Shown: positions 54,800 through 63,897, counted from the stretch's first letter. The stretch: 64,000 bases of DNA from Arcticimaribacter sp965277835 (GCA_965277835.1 OZ255841.1:2046001-2110000); one strand, 5' to 3'. A program made the numbers and translations. Notes: generated from the sequence alone by a model not told the origin.

Positions 54800-55019
54800 G
54801 CAAAAAGTAGCTAAAGGGTTAAAAAAAATAGTATGGGCTATTGTATTTTGTTTTATAGCCCCTATTATTGTTATGCAGGCTTTTAAAAATCAAGAACACC
54901 CACTTTATATAGTTGTACTAGTTATAGGTATAATCTTTATTATATTAGTTTTGGTATTAGGTTTCCAAGGAATTTCAAACTTAGTAAATGGACTTTTGGG
55001 AGAAAACAAAAAAAAATAA
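54792..55019 (+). CDS. Small two-helix membrane protein (DUF6095-like)
   Basis: 75 residues with two hydrophobic helices (about 11-30 and 37-62) and a basic end, GENKKK. Its start overlaps murQ by 8 bases. I believe a DUF of this size is regularly found beside murQ in flavobacteria (DUF6095), though I could not check that. The coupling with murQ suggests a link to cell-wall recycling; no activity is known. Confidence 0.7.
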   Translation: MDRQKVAKGLKKIVWAIVFCFIAPIIVMQAFKNQEHPLYIVVLVIGIIFIILVLVLGFQGISNLVNGLLGENKKK

Positions 55020-55037
55020 GATTAATCAAATTGGTTA

Positions 55038-55067
55038 TTGTTTGCCAACTTCAACATATTATATTTG
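55038..55067 (+). promoter_or_regulatory. Promoter of thrS-infC-rpmI-rplT
   Basis: TTG (55038-55040) and TATATTTG (55060-55067) are 19 bases apart, a near-perfect match to the Bacteroidetes consensus. Transcription should begin about 12 bases before the thrS ATG, so there is no room for a long thrS leader. Confidence 0.65.
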
Positions 55068-55085
55068 CAGCTTATAATTTAATTT

Positions 55086-57017
55086 ATGATAGAAATTTCT
55101 CTTCCAGACGGGTCGGTACGTAGTTATGACAAAGAGCTTACTGTTATGGATGTGGCAAAAGACATTAGTGAAGGTCTAGCACGGAATCTACTTTCAGCTA
55201 GTTTCAATGATACTATCGTTGAGGCTTCTACACTACTTACTTCTAGTGGTAAATTAAAAATTTTTACTTGGAACGATAAAGAAGGGAAAACGGCTTTTTG
55301 GCATTCTTCGGCACATGTTTTAGCACAATCAATTTTGGCATTATACCCAAAGGCAAAATTAACTATTGGACCAGCTATAGAAAATGGATTTTATTATGAT
55401 GTTGATTTTGCAGAAGAAAGAATTTCAGAAAATGATTTAGAACAAGTAGAACAACAATTTTTGATGTTTGCGCGTCAAAAATTTGAATTCAAAATACGGT
55501 CTTCTTCAAAAGCCGATGCACTTACATATTACCAAAAAGATAAGAACCCTTTTAAAGTTGAATTAATTGAAAACCTAGAAGACGGAACAATTACGTTTTG
55601 TGATCATGCTGATTTTACAGATTTATGTAGGGGAGGGCATATTCCGCATACGGGTTTTATAAAAGCAATTAAATTACTTAGTGTTGCAGGAGCATATTGG
55701 CGAGGCGATGAAAGCAAACCTCAATTAACTCGTATTTATGGTATTTCTTTTCCGAAACAAAAAGAATTAACAGAATACCTTACACTCTTAGAAGAAGCAA
55801 AAAAAAGAGATCATAGAAAACTTGGAAAAGAATTGAACCTTTTTACGTTTTCAAAAAAAGTGGGGCAAGGGTTACCTCTTTGGTTACCAAAAGGTGCCGC
55901 TTTGAGAGAACGATTAGAAAATTTTTTAAAGGCAGCACAAAAAGAGGCAGGTTACGAACAGGTTATCTCTCCACATATAGGCAATAAAGAACTTTATATG
56001 ACTTCAGGTCATTATGAAAAATATGGAGCAGATAGTTTCCAGCCTATTGAAACGCCTTCGGAAGGAGAAACATTTTTGTTAAAACCGATGAATTGCCCAC
56101 ATCACTGCGAAATATTTAATGCTCAAAAATGGAGTTATAAAGACCTTCCAAAACGTTATGCCGAATTTGGGACAGTATATCGTTATGAACAAAGTGGAGA
56201 GCTTCATGGACTTACACGGGTTCGAGGTTTTACACAAGATGATGCTCACATTTTTTGTATGCCCAATCAACTCGACGAAGAATTTAAAAATGTAATAGAT
56301 TTAGTTTTATATGTATTTAAATCATTAGGGTTTGAAGATTTTACGGCTCAGGTATCTTTAAGAGACCCTAACAAACCCGAGAAATATATTGGCTCGGACA
56401 CTAATTGGGATTTAGCAGAGAGTGCAATTATAAACGCAGCTAAAGAGAAGAATCTTAATTATGTTGTGGAATATGGCGAAGCCGCTTTTTATGGGCCTAA
56501 GCTCGATTTTATGGTAAAAGATGCTTTAGGCAGAAAATGGCAATTGGGAACTATTCAAGTAGATTATAATTTACCCGAACGTTTTGAACTAACGTATAAA
56601 GGGAGTGATAATGAACTCCATAGACCTGTAATGATTCACCGTGCTCCGTTTGGGAGTTTAGAGCGTTTTGTAGCTATTTTATTAGAACATACAGCTGGTA
56701 ATTTTCCTCTTTGGCTTACTGAGGTACAGGTAATCATCCTTTCAGTTAGTGAGAAATATGAAAAATACGCAGAAAAAGTTTCAAATGAGTTAGAAAATAA
56801 CGAAATTCGCACCCTTGTAAATAATAAAAACGAAACAATTGGGAAAAAAATTCGAGACGCACAATTGAATAAACACCCATATATGCTAATTTTAGGAGAG
56901 AAAGAAGTTACAAATGAAACAGTTTCTGTCCGAAAACTTAAAGAAGGAGATATAGGTAGTGTTAACGTAGCTACCTTTATAAGACAAATAAAAGACGAAA
57001 TAAATAAAATAATTTAA
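55086..57017 (+). CDS. thrS: Threonyl-tRNA synthetase
   Basis: 643 residues with the full bacterial domain order. The TGS domain spans about 1-60, and the editing domain (about 64-225) contains HSSAHVLAQ and CRGGHIPHTG. The class II catalytic core has KPMNCPHHCEIF, with Zn-binding Cys near 337, and RVRGFTQDDAHIF. Motif 3 is in IHRAPFGSLERFVAILLEH, and the anticodon-binding domain runs from about 540 to the end. It charges tRNA-Thr. It lies upstream of infC-rpmI-rplT, the same grouping as in many bacteria. Confidence 0.97.
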   Translation: MIEISLPDGSVRSYDKELTVMDVAKDISEGLARNLLSASFNDTIVEASTLLTSSGKLKIFTWNDKEGKTAFWHSSAHVLAQSILALYPKAKLTIGPAIENGFYYDVDFAEERISENDLEQVEQQFLMFARQKFEFKIRSSSKADALTYYQKDKNPFKVELIENLEDGTITFCDHADFTDLCRGGHIPHTGFIKAIKLLSVAGAYWRGDESKPQLTRIYGISFPKQKELTEYLTLLEEAKKRDHRKLGKELNLFTFSKKVGQGLPLWLPKGAALRERLENFLKAAQKEAGYEQVISPHIGNKELYMTSGHYEKYGADSFQPIETPSEGETFLLKPMNCPHHCEIFNAQKWSYKDLPKRYAEFGTVYRYEQSGELHGLTRVRGFTQDDAHIFCMPNQLDEEFKNVIDLVLYVFKSLGFEDFTAQVSLRDPNKPEKYIGSDTNWDLAESAIINAAKEKNLNYVVEYGEAAFYGPKLDFMVKDALGRKWQLGTIQVDYNLPERFELTYKGSDNELHRPVMIHRAPFGSLERFVAILLEHTAGNFPLWLTEVQVIILSVSEKYEKYAEKVSNELENNEIRTLVNNKNETIGKKIRDAQLNKHPYMLILGEKEVTNETVSVRKLKEGDIGSVNVATFIRQIKDEINKII

Positions 57018-57029
57018 AAACAAAAAGTT

Positions 57030-57584
57030 ATAGCAATACGGAGAAAAAGGAGCAATAGCCCAGGACGTGTATTCAAAGTTGATCCTCATAAAATCAATCA
57101 AAAAATAACAGCACAAGAGGTTCGCTTGGTAGGAGACAATGTTGAAGTAGGCGTATATCGCTTAAATAAAGCATTAACAATTGCTCGTGAATTAGAGCTA
57201 GATTTAGTTGAAATCTCTCCAAATGCTACTCCTCCGGTTTGTAAAATTCTTGAATATAAAAAGTTTCTATACGAGCAAAAGAAGAGAGACAAAGCACTGA
57301 AGTCTAAAGCAACGAAAGTAATTATTAAAGAAATTCGTTTTGGACCTCAAACAGATGAACATGACTATGAGTTTAAAAAGAAACATGCCGAAAAATTCCT
57401 TAAAGAAGGGGCTAAACTCAAAGCTTTTGTTTTTTTTAAAGGAAGATCAATTGTTTTTAAAGAACAAGGACAAATTCTTTTATTACGTTTAGCTCAAGAT
57501 CTTGAAGAATTTGGTAAGGTGGAACAACTACCTCAACTAGAAGGGAAAAGAATGATTATGTTTATTAGTCCAAAGAAAAAATAA
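57030..57584 (+). CDS. infC: Translation initiation factor IF-3, apparently with an ATA start codon
   Basis: 184 residues if translation starts at ATA (57030), reading (M)AIRRKRSNSPGRVFK and KINQKITAQEVRLVGDN before the usual core. No ATG, GTG or TTG lies between the thrS stop and this point in frame. The first conventional start, TTG at 57126, would remove 32 residues, including conserved IF3-N sequence. E. coli infC starts at AUU, so IF-3 can police its own rare start; an ATA would serve the same purpose. IF3-N (LNKALTIARELELDLVEISP) and IF3-C (VIIKEIRFGPQTDEHDYEFK) are intact. It lies 12 bases after thrS. Confidence 0.85.
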   Translation: MAIRRKRSNSPGRVFKVDPHKINQKITAQEVRLVGDNVEVGVYRLNKALTIARELELDLVEISPNATPPVCKILEYKKFLYEQKKRDKALKSKATKVIIKEIRFGPQTDEHDYEFKKKHAEKFLKEGAKLKAFVFFKGRSIVFKEQGQILLLRLAQDLEEFGKVEQLPQLEGKRMIMFISPKKK

Positions 57585-57614
57585 AAAAGTAAGTATTAAA
57601 TTAATATAGACAAA

Positions 57615-57812
57615 ATGCCTAAAATGAAAACCAAGTCTAGTGCCAAAAAGCGATTTAAGCTTACGGGTACTGGTAAAATTAAAAGAAAGCATGCGTTTAA
57701 GAGCCATATCCTAACCAAAAAATCAAAAAAGCGTAAGCTTAGATTAACGCACTCCGGATTAGTTCATGAAAGTGATGTAGAAAGTATTAAGCAACAATTA
57801 CGTTTAAAATAA
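57615..57812 (+). CDS. rpmI: Large ribosomal subunit protein bL35
   Basis: 65 residues, strongly basic, with the family start PKMKTKSSAKKRFKLTGTGK and the HAFKSHILTKKSKKRKR-like centre (KKSKKRKLRLTHSGLV). It lies 30 bases after infC in the usual infC-rpmI-rplT order. Confidence 0.96.
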   Translation: MPKMKTKSSAKKRFKLTGTGKIKRKHAFKSHILTKKSKKRKLRLTHSGLVHESDVESIKQQLRLK

Positions 57813-57835
57813 TGTAAAACGCTTAAGGTTTAAAT

Positions 57836-57878
57836 GTAAAACCCTGTTATAGGTAAATAAAAGTGTAAGTAGTTTTAC
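57836..57878 (+). repeat. Inverted repeat between rpmI and rplT
   Basis: GTAAAAC (57836-57842) and GTTTTAC (57872-57878) could form a stem around about 29 bases, ending 25 bases before the rplT ATG. bL20 is known to regulate its operon by binding mRNA in E. coli and Bacillus. Whether this structure serves that role here is only a guess. Confidence 0.3.
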
Positions 57879-57903
57879 CACCTCTGACAAAAAATTAAAA
57901 ATT

Positions 57904-58248
57904 ATGCCAAGATCAGTAAACTCTGTTGCCAAAAGGGCACGAAGAAAAAAAGTTTTAAAACAAGCAAAAGGATACTTTGGACGTCGTAAGAACGTCTGGA
58001 CCATAGCTAAGAATGCAGTAGATAAAGCGATGCTTTATGCATACCGCGATAGAAAAACCAAAAAAAGAAATTTTAGATCCCTTTGGGTTGTACGGATTAA
58101 TGCCGCAGCTCGATTACACGGAATGTCATATAGCCAGTTTATGGGAAAAATTAAAGCTAATAATATTGCTTTAAACCGTAAAGTATTAGCAGATTTGGCA
58201 ATGAATCACCCCGATGTATTTAAAACAGTGGTTGAAAAAATAAAATAA
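57904..58248 (+). CDS. rplT: Large ribosomal subunit protein bL20
   Basis: 114 residues, the usual length. The family pattern PRSVNSVAKRARRKKVLKQA, then GYFGRRKNVWTIAKNAVDKA and YRDRKTKKRNFRSLWVVRINAAAR, is intact. It binds 23S rRNA early in assembly and regulates its own operon in other bacteria. A strong bidirectional terminator follows. Confidence 0.97.
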   Translation: MPRSVNSVAKRARRKKVLKQAKGYFGRRKNVWTIAKNAVDKAMLYAYRDRKTKKRNFRSLWVVRINAAARLHGMSYSQFMGKIKANNIALNRKVLADLAMNHPDVFKTVVEKIK

Positions 58249-58274
58249 ATATTGCATTTATAAATTTAGAGAAT

Positions 58275-58307
58275 AAAAAAACCAGTCATATATGACTGGT
58301 TTTTTTA
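58275..58307. terminator. Bidirectional terminator between rplT and dnaB
   Basis: AAAAAAACCAGTCA, then TATA, then TGACTGGTTTTTTT form a near-perfect palindromic hairpin with A- and T-tracts on either side. It can end the plus-strand rplT operon and the minus-strand dnaB transcript arriving from the other side. It lies 27 bases after rplT and 20 bases after the dnaB stop. Confidence 0.9.
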
Positions 58308-58327
58308 TGGCTATATTTCTAAGGGTA

Positions 58328-59836
58328 TTAGAAAGGCATACCATCATTTTCTTCAGAATTACCAAAGGCATCATTTGGGTTTGGTGATGGTAATTGCTCA
58401 TTAATTTTAGATTGAAATTCATAAGGGGACTCAAAGTTTTCTAAATTATCAAATTTACCCAACTCACTAATAAACTTTAATTTAATGTTGTCTAGACCTC
58501 CATTTCGGTGTTTTGCAATTATAAATTCTGCTTGTCCTTTAGAAGGTGTGCGTTCGTCATCATCCCATTCATCATATCCATAATATTCTGGGCGATAAAT
58601 AAAAGAAACAATATCGGCATCTTGTTCAATTGCTCCAGACTCACGAAGATCAGAGAGTAAAGGGCGTTTTGTTCCTCCTCTTGTTTCTACTGCCCTTGAA
58701 AGTTGAGAAATTGCAATAACAGGGATGTCTAATTCTTTAGCTAAGGCTTTTAGGTTTCTCGAAATAGTAGAAATTTCTTGTTCTCTATTCCCTGATTTCT
58801 CCGAAGCCCCTGAAGTCATAAGTTGAAGGTAATCGACAACAATTAATTTAATGCCATGTTGTGACGATAATCGCCTTGCTTTGGCTCTAAGGTCGAAAAT
58901 AGAGAGAGAGGGTGTATCATCAATAAATAAAGGAGCACGTTCTAAATCGCCAATCTTCACATTTAATTGTTCCCATTCGTGTTCAGCTAATTTACCAGTT
59001 CTTAGTTTTTCTGAAGGGAGTCCAGTTTCAGAAGAAATTAGCCGTGTAATTAATTGAACAGAAGACATTTCGAGAGAAAAAAACGCTACAGGAATTTGTT
59101 TCATTACTGCTATATTTCGAGCCATCGAAAGCGTAAAAGCAGTTTTACCCATACCTGGACGCGCAGCAATAATAATTAAATCACTAGGTTGCCAACCCGA
59201 AGTAAGTATATCGAGTTTTTCAAACCCAGTTGCAACACCACTAAGTCCGTCGCGATTGCCTATGTCTTGAATTCTTTTTTTGGCTTGAATAACAAGACTT
59301 TGAGCAGTGTCCGAAGACTTTTTAATATTCCCTTGGGTTACATCATATAGCTTAGATTCTGCAGTGTCTAGGAGGTCAAAAACATCAATAGACTCTTGAT
59401 AAGCATCGTGAATAATTTCATTAGATATCTTGATAAGACTTCGCTGAATAAATTTCTGCAAAATAATTCGAGCATGAAACTCAATATGCGCAGAGGTAGT
59501 TACTTTTTTTGTTAGTTGAACTAAATAAATATCTCCGCCAACTTTTTCTAATAACCCTAATTGCTTTAATTTAGAAGATACTGTGAGTATATCTATGGGG
59601 TTTGAAGTTTCGAATAGCGTATGAATTGCAGTAAAAATATGTTGATTAGCTTCTTTATAGAAAGCACCTGGCTGAAGAATATCAATAACTTCATCTACGC
59701 CCTTTTTGTCGGTAAGCATAGCGCCAATAACAGCCTCTTCAAGGTCGACAGCCTGAGGAGGTATTTTACCGCGTTCTAAACTTACAAGGCTTCCAGAAGT
59801 CATTTTTGAAACGATAGTTGGGTTTGTTTTTTCCAT
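58328..59836 (-). CDS. dnaB: Replicative DNA helicase
   Basis: 502 residues. The N-terminal domain (about 22-125, PPQAVDLEEAVIGAMLTDKKG) binds primase. The RecA-like C-terminal ATPase has Walker A AARPGMGKTAF (about 225-232), FFSLEMSS, VVDYLQLM (Walker B) and SRAVETRGGTKRPLLSDLRESGAIEQDAD. No intein is present. A Pro/Asn-rich tail ends ... EENDGMPF. It unwinds the chromosome at the replication fork. It is a single gene on the minus strand. Confidence 0.96.
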   Translation of the reverse strand: MEKTNPTIVSKMTSGSLVSLERGKIPPQAVDLEEAVIGAMLTDKKGVDEVIDILQPGAFYKEANQHIFTAIHTLFETSNPIDILTVSSKLKQLGLLEKVGGDIYLVQLTKKVTTSAHIEFHARIILQKFIQRSLIKISNEIIHDAYQESIDVFDLLDTAESKLYDVTQGNIKKSSDTAQSLVIQAKKRIQDIGNRDGLSGVATGFEKLDILTSGWQPSDLIIIAARPGMGKTAFTLSMARNIAVMKQIPVAFFSLEMSSVQLITRLISSETGLPSEKLRTGKLAEHEWEQLNVKIGDLERAPLFIDDTPSLSIFDLRAKARRLSSQHGIKLIVVDYLQLMTSGASEKSGNREQEISTISRNLKALAKELDIPVIAISQLSRAVETRGGTKRPLLSDLRESGAIEQDADIVSFIYRPEYYGYDEWDDDERTPSKGQAEFIIAKHRNGGLDNIKLKFISELGKFDNLENFESPYEFQSKINEQLPSPNPNDAFGNSEENDGMPF

Positions 59837-60007
59837 AGGTCAAAAATACTTTAACAGGGTAAAAAATATTAAAAAGAGTTACTCCAAATATACAACCTAG
59901 TTAAATTATTCTTTGTTAATAACGTAATCAATATATGTACATTTTTTAATGATAGTTAATAATTTCAATTAGATACTTTGTACATTTATTAATGAATAAT
60001 AATAAAA

Positions 60008-60385
60008 ATGACAGAAGTAGAAAACCTCATATATCAGTTTGATGAAAATCAAAGGGAGATGATGCTATGTTTTCATAATTTACTAACAAATAAATTGAAC
60101 TTAGTTGATAAAATTCGATTTAAAATTCCTTTCTATTATGGCAAAAGTTGGATTTGTTATTTAAACCCCATCAAAGGTAGTAAGGTCGAATTAGTATTTA
60201 TTTGGGGGAAAGAACTTTCGAACCATCGCGGTCTTTTAAATGATAAGGGAAGAAAGCAAGTTAGCGGTATTGAGTTTGAAAAAGTATCGGATATATCAAT
60301 AGAATATTTGAATGAAATTATTCAAGAAGCAATTTTACTGGATGAAATAAAAGCACAAAAACTAAAAAAGAAGTCTAAGAAATAG
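60008..60385 (+). CDS. DUF1801-domain protein
   Basis: 125 residues, no signal peptide. The DUF1801 pattern is present: a helix with repeated acidic residues (LIYQFDENQREMMLCFHNLL), then KIRFKIPFYYGKSWICYLNP (core of this YdhG-like fold), ELVFIWGKELSNHRGLL, and a helical, Lys-rich end. The role is unknown; it is found singly in many Bacteroidetes. It is divergent from dnaB with 171 AT-rich bases between, in which no clear promoter can be named. Confidence 0.8.
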   Translation: MTEVENLIYQFDENQREMMLCFHNLLTNKLNLVDKIRFKIPFYYGKSWICYLNPIKGSKVELVFIWGKELSNHRGLLNDKGRKQVSGIEFEKVSDISIEYLNEIIQEAILLDEIKAQKLKKKSKK

Positions 60386-60398
60386 TTTAAAACTTGGG

Positions 60399-60938
60399 TT
60401 AAGCTTTTTTAATTTTTTGATAAAAATCCCACGCTACCACGCCAGTTGCAACAGCAATGTTTAAAGAATGTTTTGCACCTTCTTGAGGGATTTCGATAAC
60501 CCCGTCTGAAACATCAATTACGTCTTGAGAGACACCTTTAATTTCGTTACCTAAAATAAACGCATATTTTTTTGATGCCTTAGGGTTAAATTCATTTAGA
60601 AGAGTAGCCTGTTCAGTTTGTTCTATAGCCCACACGATTATTCCTTCTGCCTTAAGTTTTTCAACTAAATCGACAGTGCTTTCATAGTACTCCCAAGCAA
60701 CAGAATCGGTTGCGCCTAAGGCTGTTTTTTGGATGTCTTTATGGGGAGGTTGAGCCGTAATACCGCAGAGGTATATTTTTTCCAACAAAAAGGCATCCGA
60801 AGTTCTAAATACTGAGCCTATATTGTTTAAACTTCTAACATTGTCAAGGATAATAATCAAAGGTATCTTGGCTGCTAGACGGGCTTCTTCAATAGTCTTT
60901 CGGTTAAGATCGCTGTTTTTTAGTTTTTTACGTTTCAC
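60399..60938 (-). CDS. SpoU/TrmH-family RNA 2'-O-methyltransferase
   Basis: 179 residues with the three SPOUT motifs: IILDNVRSLNNIGSVFRTSDA (about 30-50, with the catalytic Arg), YAFILGNEIKGVS (about 125-137) and IPQEGAKHSLNIAVATGVVAWDF (about 148-170). The knotted C-terminus binds S-adenosylmethionine. It methylates a ribose in tRNA or rRNA, but which site is unknown. It lacks the extra N-terminal RNA-binding domain of RlmB. It ends 13 bases from the DUF1801 gene (convergent). Confidence 0.92.
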   Translation of the reverse strand: MKRKKLKNSDLNRKTIEEARLAAKIPLIIILDNVRSLNNIGSVFRTSDAFLLEKIYLCGITAQPPHKDIQKTALGATDSVAWEYYESTVDLVEKLKAEGIIVWAIEQTEQATLLNEFNPKASKKYAFILGNEIKGVSQDVIDVSDGVIEIPQEGAKHSLNIAVATGVVAWDFYQKIKKA

Positions 60939-61022
60939 CTAGCAAAAATAAGGAAGTAATGATTAACGTTTAATAAAACTCAAATAATGGTTAAATTCGC
61001 ATAAACCTTTAAAAAATATACG

Positions 61023-63620
61023 TTGGCAAAGTTGACAAAAGAAACTCCTTTAATGAAGCAATACAATCAGATTAAGGCAAAGTATCCTGATGCGTTGTTA
61101 TTATTTCGGGTAGGAGATTTTTATGAAACTTTTGGTTCAGATGCAGTAAAAGCTGCAAGGATACTAGGGATTATTCAAACTAAAAGAGGCGCGGGGAGTA
61201 GTAGCGAAACAGAGCTAGCAGGGTTTCCTCACCATTCTTTGGACACCTATTTGCCCAAACTAGTAAAAGCAGGGTGTAGGGTAGCGATTTGCGATCAGTT
61301 AGAAGATCCAAAGATGACAAAAACTATTGTTAAACGCGGCGTTACCGAATTAGTTACCCCAGGGGTTGCACTAAATGATGATGTGTTAGAGCAGAAGAAG
61401 AATAATTATTTGGCAGCGATTCATTCGGAAAAGACAAATTGGGGTATCTCTTTTTTAGATATTTCTACTGGAGATTTTATGGTTAGCGAAGGCGATTCTG
61501 AACATATAAATCAATTACTTCAAAAATTTAATCCTAGTGAAGTACTTGTGTCTAAACCTTTTAAAAAGAATTTTTCCGAATACTTTGGCACTCAGTACAC
61601 TGCTTTTTATATTGAAGATTGGGTTTTTCAAATTGAGTTTTGCAGAGACCTATTGACGTCCCATTTTGAAACAAATTCCTTAAAAGGATTTGGGATAGAA
61701 GGCTTAACACTTGGAACTATTACAGCAGGCGTTATTTTACATTATTTAGCCGAAACACAGCATAAAAAACTTAAGCATATTCATATTATTCAAACAATAT
61801 CGTCTGAAGATTATGTAACGATAGACCATTTTACTGCACGAAACCTAGAATTACTTTACTCAAACTCGAGAGAAGGAATTGCCCTTATCGATGTAATTGA
61901 TTTTACTTCTACTGCAATGGGTGGAAGGATGCTTAGAAATTGGATAAGTTTTCCGTTGAAGTCTCGAAAAAGAATTGAACAGCGGCACGCGGTTATTAAA
62001 GATTTAATTGAAGATGAAGCCGTTTTTGAAGCCGTTTCAATGCGGCTTAAAAGTATTGGGGATATTGAACGATTAATGTCAAAAATTGCGACTCAAAGGA
62101 TAGTCCCTCGAGAATTAGTGCAACTCAAAAATTCTTTATTAGAAATAGCTCCGTTAAAAGAAGTGTTAATTCAATCATCATCAAAAGCTCTTCAAACACT
62201 TGGATTGGGAATTCAGAATAATGACACACTTATTGAAACTTTAAAAAGCACGCTTAGAGAAGAAGCGCCTTCAAGTATATCAAAAGGCGATTTTATTGCA
62301 GATGGTTTTTCCGAAGAATTAGATGAACTAAGAAATCTTCGCAAATCGGGGCGGTCTCTTTTAGATGAAATGCTGCGAAAAGAAACCGAGCGTACAGGTA
62401 TTAGTTCTTTGAAAATTGCGTTTAATAATGTGTTCGGGTATTATATTGAAGTTAGGAATACACACAAAGATAAAGTCCCCGAAGAATGGATTAGAAAACA
62501 AACTTTGGTTAATGCTGAAAGATATATTACTGAGGAGCTTAAAGAATATGAACTTAAAATTTTAGGGGCGGAAGATAAAATTCAATCTTTAGAGTTAAAG
62601 TTATATGGCGAATTACTTCAAGAAATTCAACACAGTTTAGGGACTTTAAAAACGAATGCTACACAAGTTGCTATTATCGATTGTTTAGTAGGGTTTACCT
62701 TGCTTGCTAAAAAGAATAAATATAATATTCCGCAAATTAACGAGGGCACAGATTTGATTATCAAAGAAGGGCGACACCCAGTTATTGAAAATCAACTAGA
62801 GCTAGGAGAAAAATATATTACCAATGATGTTAGCTTAACGTGCGATGTGCAACAAATTATAATGATAACAGGACCTAATATGTCGGGTAAATCTGCATTA
62901 CTTCGGCAAACTGCACTTATTGTTATTTTGGCACAAGTGGGTAGTTTTGTTCCTGCAAAGGAAGCATCTATAGGTATTGTAGATAAAATATTTACACGGG
63001 TAGGGGCAAGTGATAATATTTCGTTAGGAGAATCTACTTTTATGGTAGAAATGAATGAGTCTGCCGCTATTTTAAATAATATTACTAAAAATAGTTTAGT
63101 GCTTCTCGATGAAATTGGAAGGGGGACAAGCACTTACGATGGAATATCTATTGCGTGGGCTATTGCAGAATATTTACATGAACACCCAGCGCGACCCAAA
63201 ACCTTGTTTGCCACGCATTATCATGAACTTAACGAGATGATTCAAAGTTTTGAACGGATAAAGAATTTTAATGTTTCGGTTAAAGAACTTAAAGATAACG
63301 TACTTTTTTTAAGAAAATTGGTGCCTGGAGGGAGTGCACATAGTTTTGGAATTCATGTGGCTAAAATGGCGGGGATGCCCAAAATTGTATTAGAGACTGC
63401 AAAACGGAAGTTAAAATTTTTAGAGAAATCGCATCAAGAAGAAAACAGGAAAGAAGCACTAAAGGATAGCAAGGAAGATATGCAATTGAGTTTTGTTAGC
63501 CTAGACGACCCTTTATTAGAAGAACTTCGTGAAGAAATTGAAAACCTAGACATTAATACACTTACTCCAGTAGAGGCTCTTATGAAGCTAAATGACATTA
63601 AAAGACGATTAAATAAGTAA
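61023..63620 (+). CDS. mutS: DNA mismatch repair protein MutS
   Basis: 865 residues, starting at TTG. The next ATG is 30 bases in and would remove conserved TPLMKQYNQIK sequence, so TTG is kept. Domain I has the mismatch-reading GDFYETFGSDA motif (Phe-x-Glu, about 33-37). The ATPase domain has TGPNMSGKSALLRQ (about 616-629), the signature STFMVEMNE, Walker B VLLDEIGRGTSTYDG and the switch FATHYHEL. It recognises mismatches and starts repair. No mutL is nearby. Confidence 0.96.
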   Translation: MAKLTKETPLMKQYNQIKAKYPDALLLFRVGDFYETFGSDAVKAARILGIIQTKRGAGSSSETELAGFPHHSLDTYLPKLVKAGCRVAICDQLEDPKMTKTIVKRGVTELVTPGVALNDDVLEQKKNNYLAAIHSEKTNWGISFLDISTGDFMVSEGDSEHINQLLQKFNPSEVLVSKPFKKNFSEYFGTQYTAFYIEDWVFQIEFCRDLLTSHFETNSLKGFGIEGLTLGTITAGVILHYLAETQHKKLKHIHIIQTISSEDYVTIDHFTARNLELLYSNSREGIALIDVIDFTSTAMGGRMLRNWISFPLKSRKRIEQRHAVIKDLIEDEAVFEAVSMRLKSIGDIERLMSKIATQRIVPRELVQLKNSLLEIAPLKEVLIQSSSKALQTLGLGIQNNDTLIETLKSTLREEAPSSISKGDFIADGFSEELDELRNLRKSGRSLLDEMLRKETERTGISSLKIAFNNVFGYYIEVRNTHKDKVPEEWIRKQTLVNAERYITEELKEYELKILGAEDKIQSLELKLYGELLQEIQHSLGTLKTNATQVAIIDCLVGFTLLAKKNKYNIPQINEGTDLIIKEGRHPVIENQLELGEKYITNDVSLTCDVQQIIMITGPNMSGKSALLRQTALIVILAQVGSFVPAKEASIGIVDKIFTRVGASDNISLGESTFMVEMNESAAILNNITKNSLVLLDEIGRGTSTYDGISIAWAIAEYLHEHPARPKTLFATHYHELNEMIQSFERIKNFNVSVKELKDNVLFLRKLVPGGSAHSFGIHVAKMAGMPKIVLETAKRKLKFLEKSHQEENRKEALKDSKEDMQLSFVSLDDPLLEELREEIENLDINTLTPVEALMKLNDIKRRLNK

Positions 63621-63668
63621 AAGTTTATTTTTTCTAAGTTTTTCGCTAAGCTATTTTGAATTTTATTT

Positions 63669-63676
63669 TAAATTTG
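63669..63676 (+). promoter_or_regulatory. Possible -7 promoter element of the tRNA pair
   Basis: TAAATTTG fits TAnnTTTG and lies 12 bases before tRNA-Gly. No TTG lies at the proper -33 distance; an upstream TTTTG is too close. Candidate only. Confidence 0.4.
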
Positions 63677-63688
63677 CAACTCGTTAAT

Positions 63689-63760
63689 GCGAAAGTAGCT
63701 CAGGGGTAGAGCATCACCTTGCCAAGGTGGAGGTCGCGGGTTCAAATCCCGTCTTTCGCT
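63689..63760 (+). tRNA. tRNA-Gly (anticodon GCC)
   Basis: 72 bases that fold fully: acceptor GCGAAAG with CTTTCGC, D-stem GCTC/GAGC, anticodon stem TCACC/GGTGG, T-stem GCGGG/CCCGT, and discriminator T. The anticodon GCC is at 63721-63723 in loop TTGCCAA. CCA is not encoded. Confidence 0.97.
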
Positions 63761-63775
63761 CAACTACTAAAAACT

Positions 63776-63860
63776 GCTCGAGTGGTGGAATTGGTAGACA
63801 CGTTGGACTTAAAATCCAATGACCATTGCGGTCGTGCGGGTTCAAGTCCCGCCTCGAGTA
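63776..63860 (+). tRNA. tRNA-Leu (anticodon TAA)
   Basis: 85 bases with a long variable arm, as in class II tRNAs. Acceptor GCTCGAG pairs with CTCGAGT (first pair G-T), and the anticodon stem is TTGGA/TCCAA with TAA at 63810-63812. The T-arm is GCGGG-TTCAAGT-CCCGC, and the discriminator base is A. CCA is not encoded. It follows tRNA-Gly by 15 bases, so the two are likely processed from one transcript. Confidence 0.97.
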
Positions 63861-63863
63861 CAT

Positions 63864-63897
63864 AAAAAGCCAAAATTTCGATTTTGGCTTTTTGTTT
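63864..63897 (+). terminator. Terminator of the tRNA operon
   Basis: AAAAAGCCAAAAT (63864-63876), loop TTCG, and ATTTTGGCTTTTT (63881-63893) form a perfect 13-base-pair stem with a UUCG-type tetraloop and T-rich tail. Beyond it, to the window end, about 100 AT-rich bases show no gene. Confidence 0.9.

Noticed and set aside
55031..55049. TTGG...CCAA near the thrS promoter as another GntR operator
   Set aside because: The arms are separated by ten bases, not four, and the match is single and unphased. It is probably chance within an AT-rich promoter.
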